From NCBI RefSeq assembly GCF_013402915.1, contig NC_050725.1, positions 992,001 through 1,056,000 on the forward strand: a stretch of 64,000 bases of DNA. The letters are read 5' to 3'. Below the pieces are notes generated by a model. That model was given only the letters and a program-made list of their open reading frames with translations. It made no database searches and was not told where the DNA came from. Shown here piece by piece: positions 30,801 through 38,569 of the stretch. How positions within the stretch are numbered: position 1 is the stretch's first letter; each line of letters opens with the position of its first letter. Source of the DNA: Zygotorulaspora mrakii (lineage: Eukaryota; Ascomycota; Saccharomycetes; Saccharomycetales; Saccharomycetaceae). The position numbers and the translations under genes were made by a program.

Positions 30801-31610
30801 GAACTACCTGTTGAATCTGTGAAAGCTCTTTCTTCCAAGAGAAGACATGTGACGCTGGAGAGCTGCTTGTTTCATCCCAACAGCGATGAACTCGATGCAT
30901 CCAGCATGACATCCGATGACAGCTTGATCAACTATTTTTCAGATGAAAAGAGCAGTAAACATCCCGAAATATCAGAATCAAATAGCCCAAACCCACGCAA
31001 AATTTTGGCAAATGGAAATTATGAATGTCATCACATTTGTAAAGACAAAAGTCGCTGCCAACACCTGTGCTGCAAAGAAGGCATTTCCGAAAAATGCTTA
31101 CGTGATCGATATTCTTCGCTCCAAACCAAACGAATCATTCCCAAGACCAAGCTAAAAAGACAATATTGTGACCTCATCTCAATTTTGCCATTGCAATCAC
31201 ATCATGTCGACCAGACAGGTATCAAATCCTTTTCCCTTAGCTCTCCGAACGACGTAGAGAAGGAACAGCTACGCACTATCCAGATCGAGTCTAGCGTGCA
31301 CTGCGCACAAAAGCTAGAAAAGTGTAATCCACCGGCGCACTATCGTTCTTTGATGCGACCGGCTATCAATCAAGATAGCTCCCCTCCTACGTCACAAACA
31401 TGTCGAAAACGCTCGGTGAGTTTAGCCGCCTTTTCTGTCACTGAGGATGGGCTACAAAGTGGAAGGAGGATCATGAACCAAGGTTTCTCGATCCTGATGC
31501 AGATTCCAACTGAACTAAATAAAATACATTTAGCTATGATATACATGTTCAATAAATACAATCATGTAATACGTTATTTGCGGACGGATTTTATCATTTC
31601 GACACCTTGA
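27900..31610 (+). CDS. HFM1: HFM1/MER3: meiotic crossover DNA helicase (spliced)
   Basis: ZMM-class Ski2-like helicase that promotes crossover formation by extending and stabilising recombination intermediates. The main reading frame lacks a usable ATG. A short first exon (27900-27951, 17 codons plus one base) joins in frame after removal of a 120-bp intron (27952-28071), giving 1196 residues (1187 in S. cerevisiae). Helicase motifs in the spliced protein are Walker A SAPTGSGKT with Lys at about 152, VDEVH at about 242-246, SATIP, and motif VI GRAGRP. Winged-helix and Sec63 domains follow. A C-terminal Cys/His cluster (CHHICKDKSRCQHLCC) resembles a zinc finger. The last 60 or so residues look non-conserved and may reflect a frame change near the end. 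Confidence 0.93.
27952..28071 (+). other. HFM1: HFM1 intron with non-consensus 5' splice site
   Basis: 5' splice site GTAGGC at 27952 (not GTATGT), branch site GACTAAC at 28026-28032, and 3' splice site TTCAG ending at 28071, 40 nt after the branch adenosine. The splice joins codon position 1 to position 2 in frame. If retained, the frame stops at TAA 28005-28007 after 35 codons. S. cerevisiae MER3/HFM1 also has a 5' intron with a weak donor that needs the meiotic factor Mer1. Confidence 0.85.
27990..27997 (+). promoter_or_regulatory. Mer1-type intronic splicing enhancer
   Basis: ATACCCTT is a perfect match to the Mer1 enhancer consensus AYACCCUY. It lies 38 nt into the HFM1 intron, in sense orientation. 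Together with the weak donor this predicts splicing only when Mer1 is expressed in meiosis. Confidence 0.8.
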
Positions 31611-31744
31611 CTAATAACCGGCGTGAAGACTAAAGAACCATCTTTCGTTAGCCAAATAAACGACAACACTACCCGAATACTGCAATTCAATTGGCGTCAA
31701 ACGTTATTTTTTACCAATCAATTGATAAGGTAGATCGCTTCTCA

Positions 31745-33523
31745 ATGTCAGCAATTTCAGATAATGATGAGGAGACGGAGGTTGTATCGAGAAACTTGTG
31801 CGGTGTGGTTGATATTGGCTCCAATGGTATAAGATTCAGCATATCCTCGAAGGCAACGCATCATGCGAGGATAATGCCTTGTGTTTTCAAGGACAGAGTT
31901 GGAATTTCTCTTTTCGAAGTTCAATATGCTGCAAACTCTTTAGAGAAAGCTCCAATCCCCTCTGAAACTATCAAAGAAATATGTGCGGCCATGAAGAGAT
32001 TTAAGCTTATATGTGAAGATTTTGGTGTTCCAGAATCGAGCGTAAGAGTAGTAGCAACGGAGGCTACTAGAGAAGCTTTGAATTCTCAAGTTTTCGTCGA
32101 TGCGATATATGATTCTACTGGCTGGCAGGTGGAGCTACTGAAGAGGGAAGATGAAGGCAGAATAGGCGCGTATGGTGTAATTTCATCATTCAATATGGTA
32201 AGCGGTCTATATATGGATTTAGGTGGAGGCAGTACACAGATCTCTTGGATCAAATGTATTAATGGCGAAATTACTCAGTCAGCAAATCCAGTATCGCTAC
32301 CGTATGGTGCAGGAGCCCTCTCTCGTAGGATGAAATTAGAAGATAAAAGGGCGTTGTTTTTGGAGATTAAGGAGGCATATGGCAGGGCGATGGAGACGAT
32401 CGGAATACCGGAAGAGATGCTACTAGAGGCAAAGGAAAAGGGTGGATTTGACTTATACACTTGCGGTGGCGGCTTAAGAGGCATGGGTCACCTGCTTCTC
32501 TCGCGTTCCACAGATTATCCAATTCAAACAATCATCAATGGATTTTCGTGCTCTTATGAAGAATTTTCTGCTATGTGTGACTATTTGTTTTTAAAGGGCA
32601 AAAGGCCAGGTTTGAAAGACCGCAAGACTTTTAAGGTGTCCGACAGAAGAGCATCGCAACTTCCTGCTGTCGGTTTACTCATGAGTGCAGCCTTCGATTC
32701 TCTACCGCAAGTGAAAACAGTGCATTTCAGCGAGGGAGGTGTTAGAGAAGGTACACTTTATTCTATTTTACCAAGAGAAATCCGTGCTCAGGACCCTTTG
32801 ATTATTGCATCAAGGCCCTACGCTCCACTCTTAGCAGACAAATATTTGCAATTGTTGAAAGAGGCGATTCCTGAAGGAGAAGTGCCAGAGATTACGTTCA
32901 AGAGAATTGCTCCCGCTCTCTGTAATCTGGCGTTTGTTCATGCCTCCTACCCAAAGGAATTGCAACCGACCGCTGCCTTGCATGTCGCCACAACCGGCAT
33001 TATTGCTGGATGTCATGGTTTATCCCATAGGGCTAGAGCACTCGTTGGGATTGCTCTCTGTAGCAGATGGGGCGGAGATATACCAGAAGTTGAAGAACAA
33101 TATATGCGCTCCCTGGAAGAAATAGTCATGCGTGATGGAAATAAGCTTGAAAGGAAAAGAATAATATGGTGGACTAAATATATTGGTACTATCATGTACG
33201 TCATTTGTGGTGTTCATCCGGGAGGAAATTTAAGAGATGGCGTCTTCAATTTCTGTATCTTAGAGAAAGATGAACCTACAGATCAGTTGACAAGCTTGAC
33301 AATTGATGAAGCACTCTCCGCTCAATCAAATGATGCCAATGTCAACAGCGCAAACCGTGCAAAGCGTGAGTTTGAAGTCGTGGTGAAAATTAGCAAAGAT
33401 GATTTAAAAACAAGTGCGTCAGTTCGTTCCAGAATCATAACCTTGCAGAAGAAGATAAGAAAACTTTCTCGTGGTAGCTCAGAGAAAGTCAAGATTAGTG
33501 TGCAGTTCTACGAGGGACAATGA
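31745..33523 (+). CDS. RTG2: RTG2: mitochondria-to-nucleus retrograde signalling protein
   Basis: Encodes 592 residues (588 in S. cerevisiae). Rtg2 senses mitochondrial dysfunction and relieves Mks1 inhibition of Rtg1/Rtg3; it is also part of the SLIK complex. The N-terminal half is a Ppx/GppA-type ASKHA ATPase domain: the phosphate-1 loop is VVDIGSNGIRFSI and the second glycine motif is MDLGGGSTQ. The C-terminal half, including HASYPKELQPTAALHVAT and GLSHRARALVGIALCSRWGG, is almost identical to the known protein. The frame is open 18 codons upstream to a TTG; the ATG at 31745 gives the family start (MSAISDNDEETEVVSRNLCG). Confidence 0.97.
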   Translation: MSAISDNDEETEVVSRNLCGVVDIGSNGIRFSISSKATHHARIMPCVFKDRVGISLFEVQYAANSLEKAPIPSETIKEICAAMKRFKLICEDFGVPESSVRVVATEATREALNSQVFVDAIYDSTGWQVELLKREDEGRIGAYGVISSFNMVSGLYMDLGGGSTQISWIKCINGEITQSANPVSLPYGAGALSRRMKLEDKRALFLEIKEAYGRAMETIGIPEEMLLEAKEKGGFDLYTCGGGLRGMGHLLLSRSTDYPIQTIINGFSCSYEEFSAMCDYLFLKGKRPGLKDRKTFKVSDRRASQLPAVGLLMSAAFDSLPQVKTVHFSEGGVREGTLYSILPREIRAQDPLIIASRPYAPLLADKYLQLLKEAIPEGEVPEITFKRIAPALCNLAFVHASYPKELQPTAALHVATTGIIAGCHGLSHRARALVGIALCSRWGGDIPEVEEQYMRSLEEIVMRDGNKLERKRIIWWTKYIGTIMYVICGVHPGGNLRDGVFNFCILEKDEPTDQLTSLTIDEALSAQSNDANVNSANRAKREFEVVVKISKDDLKTSASVRSRIITLQKKIRKLSRGSSEKVKISVQFYEGQ

Positions 33524-33652
33524 AGACATGTATAGCAATGGATAGCAGCCCTTGATCATTGTCACATGAATTTATATTCAGCTACTATATAAGTGATGTT
33601 TCGTATGTAACGATGTTCCTTTAAAGATTTGGAAGGGTTTCTGTACATATTA

Positions 33653-33661
33653 TTTGCCACC
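33653..33661 (-). promoter_or_regulatory. PACE (Rpn4) element upstream of RPN12
   Basis: TTTGCCACC on the plus strand is the exact reverse complement of GGTGGCAAA, the Rpn4 binding site of proteasome genes. It lies 59 bp upstream of the RPN12 ATG. Confidence 0.85.
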
Positions 33662-33719
33662 ATTTGAACCTAACAAGATCCTATCAACAATCCAGGCATA
33701 GAGGATTGATTGTGCAACA

Positions 33720-34514
33720 ATGGTTTCATTAGGAGATTTAATGAAAAGCCTTTGCGTGGCTTTCGAATCTAAGGATTTTGATAGCTGCGAAAAATTATTG
33801 ACACCCATTAAAATTGATCTAATAAAGCACGATCTACTGCTTCCAGATCTACAGAGTGAAAATGAAGCGTATATCAATGATCTGAATGTTTCAAAAATGT
33901 TTCTGGAGATTGGAGCACTCGTTAATATTTACAGACTGGATTTCGATGCGTTTAAGAGTTATTTTGTTCAAGTGAGAGTGTACTATTTCGGAAACAATTC
34001 TAAGCTATCTGAGTCAGAAAACAAATCAAAGTTAATAAGCCTGTATTTATTAGTTCTACTTTCTGAAGGTGAAATTACGAAGTTTCATTCTGAATTAGAA
34101 TACTTAGGAAAGCATGTTTCCAACCTGGAGGAAGATGAACTTTTATCATATCCAACTAAAGTGGAAAAATGGCTCATGGAAGGTTCATATCAAAAAGCTT
34201 GTGATTTATTGGAATCAAAATCCAAAATCCCAGAATTTGACATATTTACCGAAACATTGATGAATGCAATTAGGGATGAAATTGCTCGCAATGCAGAAAT
34301 CGCATATAAAATCCTTCCACTAACAAATATAAAAGCTTTATTATTTTTCAATAGTGAAAAAGAATCCGAGAAGTTCGCATTAGAACGGGGTTGGAAGATC
34401 GTTAATGGATCCGTTATATTTGAGGAGGAAGAAAATACAGATCAGAAAAAGGAGACACAAAGCATAATCGAAAGGTCTCTTGATTATGCAATTAGTTTAG
34501 AAACTATCGTTTGA
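33720..34514 (+). CDS. RPN12: RPN12: 26S proteasome lid subunit
   Basis: Encodes 264 residues (274 in S. cerevisiae). Rpn12 is the last subunit to join the 19S regulatory lid. It is a CSN8/PSMD8-type PCI protein, helical throughout, with the C-terminal winged-helix segment at roughly 165-235 (YKILPLTNIKALLFFNSEKESEKFALERGW). Starts at the ATG at 33720, shortly after the PACE site. Located between RTG2 (chromosome VII in S. cerevisiae) and hexokinase, next to HXK1 in S. cerevisiae chromosome VI. Confidence 0.95.
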   Translation: MVSLGDLMKSLCVAFESKDFDSCEKLLTPIKIDLIKHDLLLPDLQSENEAYINDLNVSKMFLEIGALVNIYRLDFDAFKSYFVQVRVYYFGNNSKLSESENKSKLISLYLLVLLSEGEITKFHSELEYLGKHVSNLEEDELLSYPTKVEKWLMEGSYQKACDLLESKSKIPEFDIFTETLMNAIRDEIARNAEIAYKILPLTNIKALLFFNSEKESEKFALERGWKIVNGSVIFEEEENTDQKKETQSIIERSLDYAISLETIV

Positions 34515-34725
34515 TAAACAAAAAATCATCAGAGTAAAAAAATGAGAATTCAATCCTCAAATATTAGTGATTGTCCTGTAGTGGTAACATTTTTAGTTCT
34601 ATCTTAAACATCTCAGTTGCTTTATAAAGTCTATCTCTAAATTAGAAAAACATATTTTTCACGTAGCATACAATATAAAAGTTTAAATAAAAGGTCATTA
34701 AAGGATTTCAATTCATGCGTCACAT

Positions 34726-36189
34726 TCATTCAGAGTCTAGAGTACCAACAGATTTACCGGCAGCAAGTCTCTTTTGAGTTAAAGCAGCAATAATAGCTGC
34801 ACCAGCACCTGAACCATCTTCAGAAGGAACAATCTTGATTGGGTAGTCCTTTGGATTGGTAACTTTCCAGTTGTAAATATCTCTCAAACCTTCAGCGGCT
34901 CTTTCTTTGAAACCAGGGTATCTGTTGAAGACGGAACCATCAGCAGCGATATGAGCGGTTTCATAATTTCTCTTTTGACAAATGGCAGCGATACCACACA
35001 CAGATAATCTAGCAGATCTGGTACCGATCAATTCACAAAGACGTCTAATCAACTTACGTTCATGAATTGTGGTTTGAACACCTAATTCTTTGTTGAAAAT
35101 GTCATCAGTATCTTCCAAATTCTCGAAAGGATCATCTTCGATTCTTGATGGGAAAGAGGTATCCATAATATATGGAGTCTTCAATTTGGTCAAATCTTGG
35201 TTTGCGAACATGAAACCCTGATCGTGCAAATCAAGTAAGACCAGACGAACTAGCTCACCCAAATAGTAGCCTGATGACATCTTTTCGAAAGCTTGTTGAC
35301 CTGGTCTAGGAGATTGTTCATCGACCATGACATCATATTTGGTTCTTGGTAAGACAAGATGTTCGTTGTCAAAGGAACCATATTCACAGTTAATAGCCAT
35401 CAAAGAATCTGACGTAATGTCTGAAGGTAATTTACCTTCAAGCTTTTCGATACCGCTGCAGACATCGTAATAAGCACCATTGACACCGGTACCAAAGATA
35501 ACACCCATCTTAGTCTCAGAATCGGTGTACAAGGAGGCAACCAAAGTACCAGTGGTATCATTGATCAAAGCAACGACTTCGATTGGAAGCTGTTTCTTTT
35601 CCAATTGTTTTTGCAGCATTGGAACAACGTCCTTACCTTCAACACCTGGGATATCGAAACCCTTAGTCCATCTTTGCAGAATACCCTCTGTAATCTTACT
35701 TTGAGAACATGGGTATGAGAAAGTGAAACCCAATGGCAATTTTCCAGTAACACCTTCTGGGAATTGTTCCTTTAGGAAAGCATCCAAACACTCAGCAATG
35801 AAGCCCCACAATTCCTCGTGGTTTTGTGTGGTTCTCATAGCGTCAGGCAGTTTATACTTTGATTGGGTAGCGTCAAAAGTACGGTCACCACCTAGCTTGA
35901 TCAAGACAACTCTCAGATTTGTACCACCCAAGTCGATGGCCAAGTAGTCACCTGACTCTTTACCGGTTGGGTACTCCATGACCCAACCTGGAATCATAGG
36001 GATGTTACCACCCTTCTTACTCAGACCCTTGTTCAATTCGGTAATGAAGTGCTTGACAACGGCTCTCAACTTTTCAGGCTGAACGCCGAAGATGACCTCC
36101 AAACCGTGAATTTGTTCCATCAAATCCTTTGGAATGTCGGCCATAGAGCCCTTTCTGGCTGGTGGTTTCTTTGGACCTAAATGAACCAT
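34726..36189 (-). CDS. HXK2: Hexokinase (single pre-duplication HXK1/HXK2 orthologue)
   Basis: Encodes 487 residues. Phosphorylates glucose and fructose at the entry to glycolysis; Hxk2-type enzymes also act with Mig1 in glucose repression. The phosphate-1 motif LAIDLGGTNLRV (Asp86-Asn91), the sugar-binding signature LPLGFTFSYPCSQ (151-163) and catalytic Asp211 in INDTTGTLVA are intact. The N-terminal stretch KKPPARKGSM (7-16) keeps Ser15 in an RKGS phosphosite context and the region that in S. cerevisiae Hxk2 mediates nuclear entry and Mig1 binding. This suggests the regulatory role predates the duplication. Codon use looks like a highly expressed gene. It is the last gene of the syntenic block. 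Confidence 0.97.
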   Translation of the reverse strand: MVHLGPKKPPARKGSMADIPKDLMEQIHGLEVIFGVQPEKLRAVVKHFITELNKGLSKKGGNIPMIPGWVMEYPTGKESGDYLAIDLGGTNLRVVLIKLGGDRTFDATQSKYKLPDAMRTTQNHEELWGFIAECLDAFLKEQFPEGVTGKLPLGFTFSYPCSQSKITEGILQRWTKGFDIPGVEGKDVVPMLQKQLEKKQLPIEVVALINDTTGTLVASLYTDSETKMGVIFGTGVNGAYYDVCSGIEKLEGKLPSDITSDSLMAINCEYGSFDNEHLVLPRTKYDVMVDEQSPRPGQQAFEKMSSGYYLGELVRLVLLDLHDQGFMFANQDLTKLKTPYIMDTSFPSRIEDDPFENLEDTDDIFNKELGVQTTIHERKLIRRLCELIGTRSARLSVCGIAAICQKRNYETAHIAADGSVFNRYPGFKERAAEGLRDIYNWKVTNPKDYPIKIVPSEDGSGAGAAIIAALTQKRLAAGKSVGTLDSE

Positions 36190-36336
36190 ACTGTGCTAAT
36201 GTTATCTATACTCTAGTTCTTGTTGAATTGAAGCAACAAACGTGATCAATTCTCTGTGTGCTCTTCTAATGAAAGACTGAAAAACTGCACAGGCCAAAGA
36301 CGTGAATTGCACCAAGAAAAGACAAGTACCCCTGTA

Positions 36337-36344
36337 TTTATATA
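36337..36344 (-). promoter_or_regulatory. TATA box of the hexokinase gene
   Basis: TATATAAA on the minus strand, about 150 bp upstream of the hexokinase ATG, matching TATAWAAR. Confidence 0.65.
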
Positions 36345-36918
36345 TCAGCCCATGTTTCTTCCCATGAACGACCAGAGAGCGTACAGAGAGCGTACAGAGT
36401 GTCCACAAGATCGAAGACGAAAAAAACGATCGAAACATGAGCTTTTCCACGATGAAAGAGAGCGTTCCACTTTTCTTTTCGCCGCCAGCAGAAAGGAAGG
36501 GGCATCAATTGCAAGATCGTCAAACAGCCCAACTGCCGAACAGCAGTCTCTAGCGCGCAGATCAGCTTCCTATCTTTTACTGTTTCCAAGGTACAATTCC
36601 TCCTGAAAAAAAGTCCATCTAGCGCTGAAAATCGCGTGGTTGAGCCATAAAGAGAAAAACGATAACGTGGTGGACAAAAAAACGAAAAATATCACGAAAC
36701 GGGGAAAAAAGGAAAAGGGGCAGGAACAACATAGGAAAAAGGAAAAAATCGGAAAATTCGGAAAAACTGGGCGGGACCGACCAGCATGGGGCATAATTGG
36801 CTCGCAGAGGAAAAACCTTGGGGCCAACACACCTGTTGGCTTTTGCATACGGGTGCGCTCTTGGGCGAGCTTGACCAAGTTTAACCCTGGGGTGCGTGAC
36901 GTGGTGTCGTAAAGCTGA

Positions 36919-36944
36919 AAGTGTTTCCCCGTGGGGAAACACTT
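36919..36944. repeat. Perfect 12-bp inverted repeat with GGGG/CCCC cores
   Basis: AAGTGTTTCCCC, GT, GGGGAAACACTT: two perfect 12-bp arms around a 2-bp spacer, about 730 bp upstream of the hexokinase ATG. The right arm begins GTGGGG, which fits the core of the Mig1-type C2H2 site (SYGGGG) but lacks its A/T-rich flank. Confidence 0.8.
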
Positions 36945-37592
36945 CGACAAATGAGACCATTACTTGACAACAGCTGCATGTGGCACGGAAAAACTACCCA
37001 AAGTGAGGGGCAAGGTTTATCTACAGGATGCCGTCACTCCCCGCCACTTCCACGCTGTCCACGCAGAGGCCTCCGCCGCAGGTACGCCGTGTGAACCCGG
37101 CCCAGCTATTCGTTTCGGGTTCTATAAGATACTGCCAACCGATCTACCCCAGGAATTTATGCCTCAAGTTGGAAGGTGGGGCCTGCGTAAGGTGGGGGCG
37201 AGGGGGCTACCGTTGTGCAGTTTGGGCTATTTGTCTGTCCACCCGCATGCCAGAAATAGCCCCTCAATGGGCCGGTGTGCCAACGCGTCACCCGAGCGTT
37301 TATTTGCTTCCACGGTTACCCTCGCTTGCGCTTGCTCGCGACGGGTTTAGGTAGCGTCCCCGACGAAAGAGTGGAAAAACCGATGAAGCTCACCGCCCGT
37401 CGTTCCTAGTGCTACCCCACAGATATGCATCCCACGCCCATACCACCCCAGGACACAGGAAAACCCGTCACATTTCTGAATTCGAGTTTTACGAAGTAAC
37501 AGGAACCTTTTGGCATGTTTCTTGACGCCCGGTTCCCGCAAACAAGTTGCTTGTTTGCTGAGCAGACCTTTTGTCTCTCTCGAGTACCACTT

Positions 37593-37599
37593 TTAGTAA
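37593..37599. promoter_or_regulatory. Yap1 response element (TTAGTAA)
   Basis: TTAGTAA (reverse TTACTAA) matches the optimal Yap1 site. It is about 970 bp upstream of FLR1, a classical Yap1 target in S. cerevisiae. A single 7-mer in a long region can occur by chance. Confidence 0.5.
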
Positions 37600-37782
37600 G
37601 CACATTGCGATATATAATCTGCCTTTGCCTACATTTAGCTTGCGGTAGACACCGCAGAACCAGCGAGGTGAAGTCGAGTACGGTCCGCCGAACCCCCGGA
37701 TGGAGCAGTAGCTGCGAAAGAGCCGCTCTCTGCGTGAGCCTGGGGCGTGTGTGAGCTGAGGCCTGTGTGCCGGGGAAGTGCC

Positions 37783-37803
37783 TGTCCGGTGTCCGGTGTC
37801 CGG
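37783..37803. repeat. Three tandem copies of TGTCCGG
   Basis: Perfect 7-bp unit repeated three times inside the GC-rich island. Confidence 0.85.
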
Positions 37804-37940
37804 ACTCTTCGTGAGATGTGATGGTGTGTGGGTGTCCGTGGGCCGCGGCCCCGTGCTGCTCGCGACGGAAATACGACGGACGTCCCAGCGCCCTGTCACC
37901 CGCTACGAGCGCGTGCGAACGCGCTGCGACTCCGTGCTCC

Positions 37941-37963
37941 AAAAAGCGGCTTACGGCCGCTTT
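37941..37963. repeat. Hairpin with 9-bp arms, AAAAGCGGC / GCCGCTTTT
   Basis: Perfect inverted repeat with the 5-nt loop TTACG. It resembles a bacterial intrinsic terminator, but no bacterial gene is next to it. Confidence 0.75.
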
Positions 37964-38004
37964 TCCAGAACACTCGCTGACGATTTCCGCATAGCAACAC
38001 GCAC

Positions 38005-38011
38005 TTAGTCA
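38005..38011. promoter_or_regulatory. Yap1 response element (TTAGTCA)
   Basis: TTAGTCA is an alternative Yap1 site, about 560 bp upstream of the FLR1 ATG. Confidence 0.5.
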
Positions 38012-38441
38012 TTTTCTGATCAATGAACGTCACCGTTGGCGCACAGCACCTCGGCAAAGCAACTCGCAAATGGCTGTTTTCCGCGCTCGTGCTGTCTTAT
38101 TGTGGCCATCGTATCCTGTGAGGATTCAGTCTTTTAGCTGCTCGCCGTCCCGCTGACAGCCTTACGGTCGCACCGAAACAATCGAAACTCATTGTTCTTT
38201 CTGCATGGTTCTTTTCAAATGCTGTTGCCATGGTCCTCCTTCTAGTTTTCAATTAATGCAATAATTCTCTTCCGTTCTACGGCCGTCGAGGTCTCTAAAC
38301 GGAAATTGGCTTAGCAGATGGACGTTTGAAGGGTATAGGTGAGCCCTTCTCGTTGAGTTGGTTAGAGTGGCTCTTGATGATTACAAATCAGGGCAGTTGA
38401 AGCTCAATCAAGATACGACGGATCGAAGCGTGGCAAAGTGG

Positions 38442-38449
38442 TATAAATA
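38442..38449 (+). promoter_or_regulatory. TATA box of the FLR1-like gene
   Basis: TATAAATA, about 120 bp upstream of the FLR1 ATG. Confidence 0.65.
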
Positions 38450-38569
38450 AGAGACGTCGGGAGTTCAGTTTGGTGCTGTCAGGTTCAGGTTCGTTCTCAG
38501 CAGTGCAGTAAGCTAATCGGGACAGTTGAGACCATTGAAGTTGTCTCGCGCAAAAAAGACCTGGGAACG

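Larger units (their letters stand above)
36190..38569. other. 2.4-kb GC-rich divergent intergenic region, hexokinase / FLR1
   Basis: No convincing gene, although overlapping open frames occur because stop codons are rare in GC-rich DNA. From about 36650 to 36775 the plus strand is strongly purine-rich. From about 36780 to 38200 the sequence is markedly GC-rich; one 60-base line counted by hand (37681-37740) is 68% G+C. It contains the inverted repeat at 36919-36944, a 7-bp tandem repeat at 37783-37803, a hairpin at 37941-37963, and two Yap1-type sites. Confidence 0.6.

Noticed and set aside
37412..37942. 176-codon and overlapping open frames in the FLR1 upstream island
   Set aside because: Several frames on both strands are open at once because the DNA is GC-rich; none resembles a yeast protein.
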